64,000 nt of DNA from Bauldia sp. (GCA_026126025.1 JAHCJZ010000007.1:124001-188000); one strand, 5' to 3'; counted from the first letter of the stretch, positions 30,188-39,064 are shown. The notes: generated by a model from the letters alone, not told the origin. Numbers and translations: made by a program.

Positions 30188-30742
30188 TCAGCCGTCCAGC
30201 AGCGCCGCGATCTTCATCACGGTGTTCCAGTTGCGCGCCGTCGCGCGGATCGAGGGGTGCTTCCGCTCGACCTTGACGAGGGCCGGGCCGAGCTTCGAGG
30301 TGCCGGCGCCGCCCGGATAGACGATATAGCTCTCGCGGCCGTTCATCTTCACCTGCTCGGGCAGGCCGGCGATCGCCTCCTCCACCGCGGCGATGGCGGC
30401 CTTGTCCGGCGCGCTCTTGGCGAAGCCGACGTGAAGGAACTTCGGGTTGTCGCGCGCGAAGTCGGGGAACGGGTTCGCCGCGACGACGCCGGACCACTCG
30501 GCGGCGGTGCGGATGATGAAGTCGGTGCGCAGGCCCAGCCGCGACAGCGCCTCCGCTTCCAGGGTCGCCTCAAGCTTCGCGGGCGCGGTGCGGCCGCCGT
30601 CGAAGACGACGTTGCCGCTCTGAAGCAGCGTCTTCGCCGCGCCGAAGCCGAGGTCGGCGAAGAGGTCGCGGAGCGCGGCCATCGCGACCATGCCGGTGCC
30701 GCCGACATTGACCGCGCGAAGGAGGGCGACGTGGCTTGGCAT
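30188..30742 (-). CDS. DUF1697 family protein
   Basis: 184 residues of the DUF1697 family: MPSHVALLRAVNVGGTGMVAM at the N-terminus, LFADLGFGAAKTLLQSGNVVF and the C-terminal ATARNWNTVMKIAALL are the family's conserved blocks. The family is widespread and has no established function. The fold is thought to be ferredoxin-like. It starts 2 bp before the dcd stop codon on the same strand, suggesting cotranscription. Confidence 0.92.
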   Translation of the reverse strand: MPSHVALLRAVNVGGTGMVAMAALRDLFADLGFGAAKTLLQSGNVVFDGGRTAPAKLEATLEAEALSRLGLRTDFIIRTAAEWSGVVAANPFPDFARDNPKFLHVGFAKSAPDKAAIAAVEEAIAGLPEQVKMNGRESYIVYPGGAGTSKLGPALVKVERKHPSIRATARNWNTVMKIAALLDG

Positions 30743-30744
30743 GG

Positions 30745-31833
30745 TCAGCGGAAATGCTTGGAGAGCTTCAGGCCCTGCGCCTGGTAGTTCGACCCAATGC
30801 CGGCGCCGTAGAGGACCGTCGGGGGCGTCGCCATCTTCTCGTAGACCAGCCGGCAGACGATCTGGCCGTGCTCCAGCACGAACGGCACTTCGTGGCTGCG
30901 CACCTCCAGCACCGCGCGGCTTCCCGCGCCGCCGGCGCCGCTATTGCCGAAGCCGGGATCGAAGAAGCCGGCATAATGGACGCGGAACTCGCCGACCAGC
31001 GGATCGAACGGCACCATTTCTGCCGCATAGCCGGGTGGCACATGCACCGCCTCGCGCGACACCAGGATGTAGAACTGGTCGGGGTCGAGGATCAGCTCCG
31101 GGCGACCGCGGGCGGCGAGCGGATCCCAGAAGTCGAGCATGTCGTAAGAAGCGCGCCGGTCGACGTCGATGACGCCGGTGTGCCGCTTGGCGCGATAGCC
31201 GAGGATGTCGCCCTGCGGCGGGTCGAGGTCGATCGAGAGCACCAGGCCGTTGTCGACATGGAGCTCGCCGTCGACCAGCGGCGTCGCCGCATGGAGCGCG
31301 CGATGGGCGTCGTCGTCGAGCCGCGCGCGGCCGCGGCGGAAGCGGATTTGCGACAGCCGCGACCCGGTGCGGATGACGATGGGGAAGGTCCGCGGCGAGA
31401 CCTCGAGATAGAGCGGGCCATTGTAGCCCGTCGGGATGGTGTCGAACTCCTGCGCCCGGTCGGTGATGACGCGGGTGAAGACGTCGAGCCGCCCGGTCGA
31501 GGATTTGGGGTTGGCGGCCGCGGCGATGCCCTCGGGCAGCGCCAGCGCTTCGAGGAGCGGCACGATGTAGACGCAGCCGGTTTCGAGCACGGCGCCCTGC
31601 GACAGGTCGATCTCGTGGAGCCTGAGGTCGGCGAGGCGTTCGGCGACGGTCGCGGCGCGGCCGGGAAGGAAGCTCGCCCGCACCCGGATCGCCACACTGC
31701 CGGCGCGAAGATCGAGGCTGGCGGGCTGGATCTGGTCGGCGTCGGGCGGCTGGGGCGCGGTGACGACGCCCGCCTGCCACAGCGCGGCGATCGAGCGGTC
31801 GGAGAGAATGCCCTGCGGGAGTCCGACGGTCAC
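30745..31833 (-). CDS. dcd: dCTP deaminase, long two-domain form
   Basis: 362-residue product from the GTG at 31833, preceded by GGAG at a normal distance. It looks like two tandem dUTPase/dCTP-deaminase beta-fold domains. The first has LSDRSIAALWQAGVV, PASLDLRAGS and a GIAAAANPKSSTGRLDVFTR motif. The second has LDLDPPQGDILGYRAKRHTGVIDVDR, then EMVPFDPLVGEFRVHYAGFFDPGFG. Such 360-residue deaminases replace the short Dcd in many Hyphomicrobiales. It produces dUTP for thymidylate synthesis. Which domain carries the active site is not resolved here. It is divergent from metZ. Confidence 0.85.
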   Translation of the reverse strand: MTVGLPQGILSDRSIAALWQAGVVTAPQPPDADQIQPASLDLRAGSVAIRVRASFLPGRAATVAERLADLRLHEIDLSQGAVLETGCVYIVPLLEALALPEGIAAAANPKSSTGRLDVFTRVITDRAQEFDTIPTGYNGPLYLEVSPRTFPIVIRTGSRLSQIRFRRGRARLDDDAHRALHAATPLVDGELHVDNGLVLSIDLDPPQGDILGYRAKRHTGVIDVDRRASYDMLDFWDPLAARGRPELILDPDQFYILVSREAVHVPPGYAAEMVPFDPLVGEFRVHYAGFFDPGFGNSGAGGAGSRAVLEVRSHEVPFVLEHGQIVCRLVYEKMATPPTVLYGAGIGSNYQAQGLKLSKHFR

Positions 31834-31940
31834 GGGGTGGCTCCGGTCCTGCCGCCCCCGCGCCGCGGGAGGGGTCCGGCGAGGCTTAGCGGAACCGCCG
31901 ATTGACGCCAAGGAGCAAGGCGCGTAGAGCGTTCGCGAAC

Positions 31941-32000
31941 GTCGTGGTCCCTTTGAGCCGGCCGGCTTGCAGCCACGTAAAACAAGTCGCTAAAAGGCCG
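31941..32000 (+). promoter_or_regulatory. SAM-II riboswitch in the metZ leader
   Basis: The conserved SAM-II (metA motif) core is present. The P1 strand CGTGGT (31943-31948) pairs with GCCACG (31972-31977). The loop is rich in CCGGCTTGCAG, and the conserved 3' tail GTAAAACAAGTCGCTAAAA forms the pseudoknot. SAM-II is a class known mainly from alphaproteobacteria, where it controls methionine genes. It precedes the O-succinylhomoserine sulfhydrylase gene by 56 bp. SAM binding is expected to lower metZ expression. Confidence 0.88.
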
Positions 32001-32011
32001 GGGTGACAGAA

Positions 32012-32038
32012 CCCGGCCCCCATTGCGGCCGGGTTTTT
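32012..32038 (+). terminator. Conditional terminator of the SAM-II leader
   Basis: A 7-bp GC-rich stem CCCGGCC (32012-32018) with GGCCGGG (32027-32033), an 8-base loop, and TTTTT. The same CCCGGCC can instead pair with an upstream GGCCGGG (31996-32002), giving a mutually exclusive alternative. This is the arrangement of a riboswitch-controlled attenuator. metZ starts 18 bp after the T-run. Confidence 0.8.
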
Positions 32039-32055
32039 GTTGTCGGAGATGAGCC

Positions 32056-33243
32056 ATGGGCGAACGGGTGCTGAGGAACTGGAAGCCGGCGACGCGGCTG
32101 GTGCATGAAGGCACGGTCCGCTCGCAATTCGGCGAGACGTCGGAATCGATCTTCCTGACGCAGGGCTATGTCTACCCTTCGGCGGAAGCCGCCGAAGCGC
32201 GCTTCAACGGCGAGGATCCCGGCTTCGTCTATTCGCGCTACGCCAACCCCACGGTGCGCATGTTCGAGGAGCGGATGGCCGCGCTCGAAGGCGCCGAGGA
32301 CGCCCGCGCCACCGCCTCCGGCATGGCGGCGGTCAACACCGCGCTGATGGCCCTCGTCTCGGCCGGCGACCATGTCGTCGCGGCGCGCGCCCTGTTCGGC
32401 TCGTGCCTCTACATCATCGAGGATCTGCTGCCGCGCTTCGGCGTGCAGTCGACGCTGGTCGACGGCACCGACCTCGACCAGTGGCGTGCCGCGGTGCGGC
32501 CGAACACGAAGGCGTTCTTCCTCGAAAGCCCGACTAACCCGACGCTGGAGATCATCGACATCGCGGCAGTGGCGAAGATCGCGAAATCGTCCGGCGCGAA
32601 GCTCATCGTCGACAATGTGTTCTCCACGCCGCTGCAGCAGCGCCCGCTGGAGCTCGGCGCGGACATCGTCGTCTATTCCGCGACCAAGCATATCGACGGG
32701 CAGGGCCGCGTCCTCGGCGGCGTCGTCCTCGGCGACGCGGCCTTCATCGAGGAGGCCCACACCTATCTCAAGCACACCGGCCCCAGCCTTTCGCCGTTCA
32801 ACGGCTGGGTGCTGCTGAAGGGGCTGGAGACGCTGGCGGTGCGCGTCGAGCGCCAGACCGCGAACGCCGCGCGCCTCGCCGACGCGATCGCCGATCACCC
32901 CGCCGCGGTCCGCACGATCTATCCCGGCCGCCGCGACCACCCGCAATATGCGCTGGCGCAGCGCCAGATGAAGGGCGCCTCGACCATGGTGGCGTTCGAG
33001 GTCAGGGGCGGCAAGGCCGGCGCGTTCAAGGTCGCGAGCGCGCTCCGGCTGATCGCGATCTCCAACAATCTCGGCGACGCCAAAAGCCTGATCACCCACC
33101 CCGCAACCACGACCCACCAGCGCCTTTCGCCCGAGGTCAGGGCGCGGCTGGGCATCTCCGACGGGCTGCTGCGGCTTTCCGCCGGCATCGAGGATGCGGA
33201 CGACCTCGTCGCCGACATCGTCGCCGCGCTCGAAGCCGCTTGA
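32056..33243 (+). CDS. metZ: O-succinylhomoserine sulfhydrylase
   Basis: PLP-dependent Cys/Met-metabolism enzyme that makes homocysteine from O-succinylhomoserine and sulfide. The 395-residue protein begins ATG with GGAG 7 bases upstream. PLP-binding motifs include YSRYANPTVRMFEERMAALEGA, SGMAAVNTALM and the internal lysine in YSATKHIDGQGRVLGG. The C-terminal substrate loop has TTHQRLSPE. Control by the preceding SAM-II riboswitch supports a methionine-biosynthesis role and this assignment over cystathionine enzymes. Confidence 0.93.
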   Translation: MGERVLRNWKPATRLVHEGTVRSQFGETSESIFLTQGYVYPSAEAAEARFNGEDPGFVYSRYANPTVRMFEERMAALEGAEDARATASGMAAVNTALMALVSAGDHVVAARALFGSCLYIIEDLLPRFGVQSTLVDGTDLDQWRAAVRPNTKAFFLESPTNPTLEIIDIAAVAKIAKSSGAKLIVDNVFSTPLQQRPLELGADIVVYSATKHIDGQGRVLGGVVLGDAAFIEEAHTYLKHTGPSLSPFNGWVLLKGLETLAVRVERQTANAARLADAIADHPAAVRTIYPGRRDHPQYALAQRQMKGASTMVAFEVRGGKAGAFKVASALRLIAISNNLGDAKSLITHPATTTHQRLSPEVRARLGISDGLLRLSAGIEDADDLVADIVAALEAA

Positions 33244-33262
33244 TTGTGCGCCGCCCGCTGGT

Positions 33263-33366
33263 CTAGAGCGTGATCCGACCAAGTCGGATCACGCTCTAGC
33301 GCTATGTCTTTGTTGGAGCATGATCTTTTCGAAAAACCGGCATCCACTTTTTCGGATCAAGCTCTG
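33263..33366. repeat. Two palindromic elements between metZ and apaG
   Basis: First a perfect 17-bp inverted repeat CTAGAGCGTGATCCGAC (33263-33279) and its complement (33283-33299) with a 3-base loop. Then an imperfect hairpin GAGCATGATCTTTTCG (about 33317-33332) pairing with CGGATCAAGCTC (about 33353-33364). Both types are frequent in Hyphomicrobiales genomes. The first can terminate or stabilise metZ mRNA. The second lies immediately before the apaG coding start. Confidence 0.85.
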
Positions 33367-33393
33367 GGCGCGATCGGGATGGAATTGGACGGC

Positions 33394-33786
33394 ATGTACA
33401 GGGCGACGACGCGGTCGATCCAGGTGACCGTGACACCGAGCTATGTCGAGGATCGCTCCGCACCCGAGGAGGGCCGCTATTTCTGGGCCTATACGGTGGA
33501 GATCGTGAATCTCGGCCTCGAAGTGGTGCAGCTGCGCGCCCGTGCCTGGCACATTACCGACGCCAACGGCAACATCCAGGAGGTCACCGGCCCCGGCGTC
33601 GTCGGCAAGCAGCCGGTTCTCAAGCCCGGCGAGAGCTTCGAATACACCAGCGGCTGCCCGCTCTCGACGCCGTCCGGCATCATGGTCGGCACCTACCGCA
33701 TGCAGACCGACGGCGGCCACAGCTTCGACGCCGAGATCCCCGCCTTCTCCCTCGACCTCCCCAACGCAAGGCCGACGCTGAACTAA
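33394..33786 (+). CDS. apaG: Co2+/Mg2+ efflux protein ApaG
   Basis: 130 residues from the ATG at 33394 ([20 protein letters not shown]). This is the expected family start; an upstream in-frame ATG at 33304 would only translate the palindromic repeat. The ApaG beta-sandwich is clear: [53 protein letters not shown] and [10 protein letters not shown]. The exact biochemical role of ApaG is still unclear. It lies between metZ and hslO. The 72 bp to hslO (33787-33858) contain a partial GTCGCCGGAATGACGA repeat. Confidence 0.93.
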   Translation: MYRATTRSIQVTVTPSYVEDRSAPEEGRYFWAYTVEIVNLGLEVVQLRARAWHITDANGNIQEVTGPGVVGKQPVLKPGESFEYTSGCPLSTPSGIMVGTYRMQTDGGHSFDAEIPAFSLDLPNARPTLN

Positions 33787-33858
33787 TTCGCCGCGGCGCC
33801 TGGTCCTCTCGTCGCCGGAATGACGAAGGAGGGAACCGGCGTGGTCGGGTGAAGACCG

Positions 33859-34845
33859 TCAGTGCCGGAACTTGGCGGGGTCAAAGGTGTAGCGCTTGCC
33901 GCAGAATTCGCATTTCACGCGGATGCGGCCGTCCTCGATGCTTTCCTCGATCGCCTCGGCGCTGAATTCGCGCAGCATCGCGGTGATGCGCTTGCGGTTG
34001 CAGCTGCATTTGTCGCGCACCGGCGTCGGCTCGAAGACGCGCACGCCGCGCTCGTGGAAGAGCCGGTAGAGGAGGCGGTCGACCGGGACCTGCGGGTCGA
34101 GGAGCTCGTGGTCCTCCACCGTGTCGACGGTGAGCCGGGCCTCGGTCCAGGCGTCGTCCTCCTCGATCTCGTCGGGTTCGGTGCCTTCCGGCGCGTCGCC
34201 GCCGGGAAGATCCTGCGGCGTCATCCGCTCGGGCGCCTCGGGCAGGAATTGCGCGAGGACGCCGCCGGCGCGCCAGTGCCGCTTGAGGCGGCCCTTGTCG
34301 CGCTGAATGATCTCGGACGCGGCGAGCCGCACCCGGGTCGGGATCTGCTCGGACTGGCGGAAATAGGCGTGGGCCACGTCCTCCAGGCTGCCGCCTTCGA
34401 GCTGCACCAGGCCCTGGTAGCGCGCCATGTCGGCGCCCTGGTCGATGGTCATGGCGAGGATGCCCTTGCCGAGCAGCGCGCCGGGATCGTCCTTGCCTCC
34501 CTTGGCGGCGGCTTCGACGGCGTCGGCGTCGAACCGCGCATAGGCGCGAAGGTCGCCCGGGGTGCGGAAGTCGACGACGAGGAGCCCGACCGCGCCGTCG
34601 GTCTCGGCCTGGAGGATGAACTTGCCGTCGAACTTCAGCGAGCTGCCGAGAAGCGCGGCGAGCACCACCGCCTGGCCGACGAGCTTCGCGACGGCCGCGG
34701 GATAGTCGTGGCGCGCGAGGATGCCGTCGAGCGCGGCGCCCATCTGCAGCGCCCGGCCGCGGATGTCGAGCGCTTCGACCTCGAACGGCCGGACTTGATC
34801 GTCGCCCGCCGCACCGGCCGCCGGTGGCCGGGGCGGGCTGCTCAT
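33859..34845 (-). CDS. hslO: Redox-regulated chaperonin Hsp33
   Basis: Holdase activated by oxidation. The 328-residue protein begins at the ATG at 34845 (MSSPPRPPAAGAAGDDQVRP), overlapping the argF stop by ATGA. The N-terminal VRPFEVEALDIRGRALQM and HDYPAAVAKLVGQAVVLAALLG match the family. The C-terminal redox-switch zinc center has both pairs, CxC in RDKCSCNRKR and CxxC in CEFCGKRYTFD. The C-terminal FDPAKF is standard. The argD-argF-hslO order is conserved in Hyphomicrobiales. Confidence 0.95.
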   Translation of the reverse strand: MSSPPRPPAAGAAGDDQVRPFEVEALDIRGRALQMGAALDGILARHDYPAAVAKLVGQAVVLAALLGSSLKFDGKFILQAETDGAVGLLVVDFRTPGDLRAYARFDADAVEAAAKGGKDDPGALLGKGILAMTIDQGADMARYQGLVQLEGGSLEDVAHAYFRQSEQIPTRVRLAASEIIQRDKGRLKRHWRAGGVLAQFLPEAPERMTPQDLPGGDAPEGTEPDEIEEDDAWTEARLTVDTVEDHELLDPQVPVDRLLYRLFHERGVRVFEPTPVRDKCSCNRKRITAMLREFSAEAIEESIEDGRIRVKCEFCGKRYTFDPAKFRH

Positions 34846-35765
34846 GACCGCGCCTCGGCGAAGCACCAGGCGAGGATGGCCTTCTGGACGTGAAGCCGGT
34901 TCTCGGCCTCGTCCCACACCGCGGATTGCGGGCCGTCGATCACCTCGGACACCACCTCTTCGCCGCGATGCGCAGGGAGGCAATGCATGAAGATGGCGGA
35001 GGGCTTCGCGCGGCCCATCAGGTCGGTCGTGACCTGGTAGGGCGCGAGCGTCTTCAGCCGCTTGTCGCGCTCATGCTCGGTGCCCATCGACACCCAGGTG
35101 TCGGTGATGACGCAGTCCGCGCCGTCCACCGCGGCGACCGGGTCGTCGAGGAGCATGATGTCGGCGCCGTGCATCCGCGCCCAGTCGACGACGTCGTGCT
35201 TCGGCGCGTAGGCCTCGGGCGTCGCGATCCTGAGCGAGATGCCGAAGAGCGGCGCCGCCTCGATCCACGAGACGAGGACGTTCGACGCGTCGCCGGTCCA
35301 AGCCACGGTGAGGCCCCTGAGCGGGCCGGCGCGCTCCTCCAGCGTCATCAGGTCGGCCATCACCTGGCACGGATGCGAATGCCGGGTGAGGCCGTTGACC
35401 ACCGGCACGGACGCATTGTCGGCGAGCTCGGACAGGTGCGCTGGGCTGAGGATGCGGATCATGATGCCGTCGACATAGCGCGACAGCACCCGCGCGGTGT
35501 CGGCGATGGTCTCCTCGCGGCCGAGCTGCATCTCCGTGCCCGAGAGCACCAGCGTCTCGCCGCCGAGCTCGCGCATGGCGAGGTCGAACGAGATGCGGGT
35601 CCGCGTCGACTGCGTCTCGAACACCATCGCCAGCACCTTGCCGGCGAGGAGCGAGCGCTCCGGACCGACCTTGCCGCGCAGCGCCTTGAGGCGCCGCGCC
35701 TCCGCGATCAGGCCGGAAAGGGTGGTGGAATCGAAATCCGATAGTTCCAGGAAGTGCCGGGGCAT
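34842..35765 (-). CDS. argF: Ornithine carbamoyltransferase
   Basis: Condenses carbamoyl phosphate and ornithine to citrulline in arginine synthesis. The 307-residue product has the carbamoyl phosphate motif STRTRISFDLAMRELGG and the HPxQ-equivalent SHPCQVMADLMTLEE. The ornithine site is in DTWVSMGTEHERDKRL and HCLPAHRGEEV (Cys). It lies 8 bp after the argD stop and overlaps hslO, so it is in one transcript. Confidence 0.97.
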   Translation of the reverse strand: MPRHFLELSDFDSTTLSGLIAEARRLKALRGKVGPERSLLAGKVLAMVFETQSTRTRISFDLAMRELGGETLVLSGTEMQLGREETIADTARVLSRYVDGIMIRILSPAHLSELADNASVPVVNGLTRHSHPCQVMADLMTLEERAGPLRGLTVAWTGDASNVLVSWIEAAPLFGISLRIATPEAYAPKHDVVDWARMHGADIMLLDDPVAAVDGADCVITDTWVSMGTEHERDKRLKTLAPYQVTTDLMGRAKPSAIFMHCLPAHRGEEVVSEVIDGPQSAVWDEAENRLHVQKAILAWCFAEARS

Positions 35766-35772
35766 GTCGTCC

Positions 35773-36966
35773 TCACGCCGGAGCCGGCGCGCCGGCCTCC
35801 ATGCTGGCGAAGCCGGTCTCCAGCCGCGCTATCGCCTGATCGACTTCGGCTTCGCCGATGATGAGCGGCGGGAGGAGCCGGATGACGTTGTCGCCTGCCG
35901 CGACCGCGATCAGCCCCGCATCGCGGAGCGCGGCGAGCACGTCGCGGTTCGGCGGCACGCAGTGAAGGCCGATGAGAAGGCCCTCGCCGCGGACCTCGTC
36001 GACCACATTCGGGTGGCCGTCGACGACCGCAGCAAGCCGCTGCTTGAGCAGGAGGCCGATCCGCCGGACATGCTCGAGGAAGCCGTCCGCGAGGACGACG
36101 TCGAGCACGGCATTGCCGACCGCCATGGCGAGCGGGTTGCCGCCGAAGGTGGAGCCATGGGTGCCGGCGGTCATACCGCGCGCGGCTTCGGCGGTGGCAA
36201 GGCAGGCGCCGACCGGGAAGCCGCCGCCGAGCCCCTTCGCCACGGCGAGGATATCGGGCTCGACGCCGGTCCATTCATAGGCGAAGAGCCTGCCGGTCCG
36301 GCCGATGCCGGTCTGCACCTCGTCGAGGATGAGGAGAAGGCCGTTCTCGTCGCAGAGGCGCCGCAGGCCGCGGAAGAACTCGTTCGGCACCGGCCGCACG
36401 CCGCCTTCGCCCTGGATCGGCTCGATCAGGATGCCGGCGGTGGCGGGACCGATCGCGGCCTCGACCGCCTTGAGGTCGCCGAAGGCGACCTGGTCGAAGC
36501 CGTCGGGCAGCGGGTCGAAGCCCTCGGTGTGCTTCGGGTTCTTCGCGGCCGAAAGCGTCGCCAGCGTCCGGCCGTGGAACGAGCCGTCAAAGGTGATGAT
36601 GCGGTTCCGCTCGGGATGGCCGCCGACATAATGGTAGCGCCGCGCCGTCTTCACCGCGCATTCGATCGCCTCGGCGCCGGAATTGGCGAAGAACACCTTG
36701 TCGGCGAAGGTCGCGGCGGCGAGGCGCTCGGCGAGCCGCTCCTGTCCTGGGATCCGCACCGCGTTCGAGGTGTGCCAGACCTTCGCCGCCTGCTCGGTCA
36801 GCGCCTTGACTAGGGCCGGGTGGGCATGGCCGAGCGCGTTCACCGCGATGCCCGAGCCGAAGTCGAGATAGCGCCGGCCGTCGGTCGCGATCAGCCACGC
36901 GCCTTCGCCGCGCTCGGCGGCGATCGGCGCCCGTGCATAGGTATCGAAGAGCGCTGAGCCGGACAT
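35773..36966 (-). CDS. argD: Acetylornithine aminotransferase
   Basis: PLP enzyme of arginine biosynthesis (and succinyldiaminopimelate in some bacteria). The 397-residue protein begins [23 protein letters not shown] contacts are in [18 protein letters not shown] and [19 protein letters not shown], and the Schiff-base lysine is in [18 protein letters not shown]. The C-terminal [11 protein letters not shown] ends the class-III transaminase fold. It heads the argD-argF-hslO operon. The 330 bp upstream are shared with the divergent gcrA. Confidence 0.96.
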   Translation of the reverse strand: MSGSALFDTYARAPIAAERGEGAWLIATDGRRYLDFGSGIAVNALGHAHPALVKALTEQAAKVWHTSNAVRIPGQERLAERLAAATFADKVFFANSGAEAIECAVKTARRYHYVGGHPERNRIITFDGSFHGRTLATLSAAKNPKHTEGFDPLPDGFDQVAFGDLKAVEAAIGPATAGILIEPIQGEGGVRPVPNEFFRGLRRLCDENGLLLILDEVQTGIGRTGRLFAYEWTGVEPDILAVAKGLGGGFPVGACLATAEAARGMTAGTHGSTFGGNPLAMAVGNAVLDVVLADGFLEHVRRIGLLLKQRLAAVVDGHPNVVDEVRGEGLLIGLHCVPPNRDVLAALRDAGLIAVAAGDNVIRLLPPLIIGEAEVDQAIARLETGFASMEAGAPAPA

Positions 36967-37296
36967 CCGGGCGACTCGTCACGAAACCGGGGGCTGAAAC
37001 CAAAAGTGCCGCCGGAGGGGCGGCACCTTCGCGAAGTTGCGGCCTTTATGGTTCGCGCCTCGCCGCCTGTCAAACCAGAGGCCCGGACGGACACCCCGAT
37101 CGCGACAGGCAGGATATGGGGGAAAACGACGCCGACTCTTGTCAGCGAGTCAGCCACCATTGTACGGTCCTTCCGGTCAGATACGACATATCGAGCGGCG
37201 GCCTCTGACGATCCACCATGTATGGCGTTGAGCGCGCTCCTGCGGGAGCGTGGCCGACGAGGGATTCCGACTCCGCCCCTCCACAGGATGACGCCC
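36967..37296. promoter_or_regulatory. Divergent argD/gcrA control region with GANTC cluster
   Basis: About 330 bp without a gene. It holds five GANTC sites (CcrM methylation motif): GACTC 36973, GACTC 37134, GAGTC 37147, GATTC 37263 and GACTC 37269, four of them within 140 bp. No clear TTAA-N7-TTAA CtrA box is seen. GcrA binds RNA polymerase and CcrM-methylated GANTC promoters in Caulobacter, so methylation-linked feedback on gcrA is plausible. No argR-type or terminator motif is recognised. Confidence 0.6.
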
Positions 37297-37794
37297 ATGG
37301 GCTGGACGGACGAACGCGTTGAACTGTTGAAGCGCCTCTGGGCGGAGGGCCTCTCCGCCAGCCAGATCGCGCGCGAGCTCGGCGGCATCACCCGCAACGC
37401 CGTCATCGGCAAGGTCCACCGCCTGTCGCTGTCCGGCCGCGCCAAGCCGGCGGGCAGTTCCGTCGCCCGGCCGCGCCGCCAGCGGGTCGCCCGCCCGGCG
37501 CGCACCGCGCCGCGGCCGATGACGATCGGCAACACCGCGCTCAAGATCGCCGCCATCCCGCGGCCGCACCGCATGCCGGTGATCGCCGAGGATGTCGTGG
37601 TGCCGATCCCGCTGCGGGCGACGATCCTCACCATCAGCGACAAGACCTGCAAATGGCCGATCGGCGACCCGGCGGCCGAGGATTTCTGCTTCTGCGGGCA
37701 CCCGCCGCGGGACAGCGCGCCCTATTGCGAATACCACGCCCGCCTCGCCTACCAGCCGCAACCCGACCGCCGCCGCCGCGCCGCGGGGGAGTAG
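37297..37794 (+). CDS. gcrA: Cell-cycle regulator GcrA
   Basis: 165 residues from the ATG at 37297, preceded by AGGA 8 bases upstream. The N-terminal DNA-binding domain is very conserved: MGWTDERVELLKRLWAEGLS (1-20) then ASQIARELGGITRNAVIGKV. A basic linker (RPRRQRVARPAR) follows, then the C-terminal domain that contacts sigma70: CKWPIGDPAAEDFCFCGHPP, ending with cysteines and YCEYHARLAYQ. GcrA coactivates sigma70 transcription at methylated GANTC sites in alphaproteobacteria. Confidence 0.95.
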   Translation: MGWTDERVELLKRLWAEGLSASQIARELGGITRNAVIGKVHRLSLSGRAKPAGSSVARPRRQRVARPARTAPRPMTIGNTALKIAAIPRPHRMPVIAEDVVVPIPLRATILTISDKTCKWPIGDPAAEDFCFCGHPPRDSAPYCEYHARLAYQPQPDRRRRAAGE

Positions 37795-37795
37795 G

Positions 37796-38302
37796 CTAGC
37801 CGGCCTCAGCCGCCAGCAGGATCACCGCGGCGACCATCGCCACCACCGCGACAGGGGTGGTGCGCGCGCGGAGGCGGCCGAACCAGAACGGCAGCCGGCC
37901 GCGCTCGGCGGACCACACGTCCCAGGCGCCCTGTGCCGCGAGGATCGCAGCGAGGAGTCCGGCGGCGACGGCCTGCGGGATGAACAGCGCCGCGCCGGCC
38001 GCGAGTGGCGCCACGACCGTCAGCGCGAGCCCTTCCGACCGTGCCGCATCCGCCCGCATCGCATGGCCCCAGCGGATGCCGGCAAGGAACGTGACCAGCA
38101 GCACGACATAGAGGATCAGCGCGTCCGCGTAGCCCGCGCGATCTTCGGCCACCGCGACAAGGACGACCAGCACGATGATGGGAAGAAGCGAGAGGTAGGA
38201 GAGCGCGATCGCCGCCGGCGGCGCGCCCGCCGCGAGGAAGGCGAGCCAGCGGCGGCGCCGGGCGCCGTCGACATGGAGCTCCCGGCCTCCCGTCACGCTC
38301 AT
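37796..38302 (-). CDS. DUF3429-family integral membrane protein
   Basis: 168 residues. Hydrophobic segments lie at about 19-50 (LAFLAAGAPPAAIALSYLSL), 60-80 (ALILYVVLLVTFLAGIRWGH, containing the DUF3429-like FLAGIRWG), 92-125 and 142-163. It ends LLAAEAG. The family function is unknown. It abuts the TIGR02186 gene by 3 bp and may be cotranscribed with the TauE-like exporter. It converges on gcrA, with one base between the stop codons. Confidence 0.8.
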   Translation of the reverse strand: MSVTGGRELHVDGARRRRWLAFLAAGAPPAAIALSYLSLLPIIVLVVLVAVAEDRAGYADALILYVVLLVTFLAGIRWGHAMRADAARSEGLALTVVAPLAAGAALFIPQAVAAGLLAAILAAQGAWDVWSAERGRLPFWFGRLRARTTPVAVVAMVAAVILLAAEAG

Positions 38303-38305
38303 CGC

Positions 38306-39064
38306 TCAGTCCCGCCGAAAGATCACGCCGCCCAGCCAGCCCGTGAAGATCGCCATGATCACGATGGCGAAGGCGTAGGGCCAGGCCCATTCGCGCGAGG
38401 CGTCGAACAGGAACTGCTCGGCGCCGGTTTTCGTCACCTCGAACCGGTCGGCCGCCTCGCCGACCAGCTCGCCGCCACGGAACAGGAGCGCGCTGACGGT
38501 GTAAACCCCCACCGGGATGTTTGCCGGGAGCTGGAAGGTCGCGCGGTAGAGCCCGGCGCCCGGCGTGTCGATCAGGCCAGCCGCCTCCGAATAGAGCCCG
38601 GCGCCCTGCTGCAGCCGGATGAAGGCCGCGCGGAAGTCGGCGATCACCGCGGGGGCGAAGACCGTCCCCGGTGTGGGCGTGATGATCTGGGTCTCGACGC
38701 CGACGCCCTCGTCGGCGAGGATTTCGGCGGCGGCGATTTCGCCCAGCGGCGCCGTCGCCTCGATGGCGTAGAATTCCGGGGCGCTGACGGGGACCGCGCC
38801 GCGGTTGATCCACAGGCCGAGCACGCTGTCCTTCCGCCGCGCCATGAAGCGTGCATTCGGGCCCTCCATCACCACGATGAGCTGGTGGTCCATCGCGTTG
38901 AAGACGCCGCCGGAATCGACCACGGCGAAGACCGACACGTCGGCGCCGGTGAAGTTCGATGCGATGCGGATCTCCTCGGTCGATAGCGCGAGGACGAGCG
39001 CCTGCGCCGTCGCGGGACCGGCCCCGGCCAGCGTGGCGATCGCCGCGAGCGCGACCCGCCTCAT
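38306..39064 (-). CDS. TIGR02186-family periplasmic/membrane-anchored protein
   Basis: 252 residues from the ATG at 39064, whose codon overlaps the TauE-like stop (ATGA). A signal peptide (MRRVALAAIATLAGAGPATA) is followed by a beta-rich domain with the family blocks EIRIASNFTGADVSVF and DHQLIVVMEGPNARFMARRK. There is one C-terminal helix YAFAIVIMAIFTGWLGGVIF. TIGR02186 proteins are usually next to TauE/SafE exporters and are of unknown function. Topology is periplasmic with a C-terminal anchor. Confidence 0.85.
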   Translation of the reverse strand: MRRVALAAIATLAGAGPATAQALVLALSTEEIRIASNFTGADVSVFAVVDSGGVFNAMDHQLIVVMEGPNARFMARRKDSVLGLWINRGAVPVSAPEFYAIEATAPLGEIAAAEILADEGVGVETQIITPTPGTVFAPAVIADFRAAFIRLQQGAGLYSEAAGLIDTPGAGLYRATFQLPANIPVGVYTVSALLFRGGELVGEAADRFEVTKTGAEQFLFDASREWAWPYAFAIVIMAIFTGWLGGVIFRRD

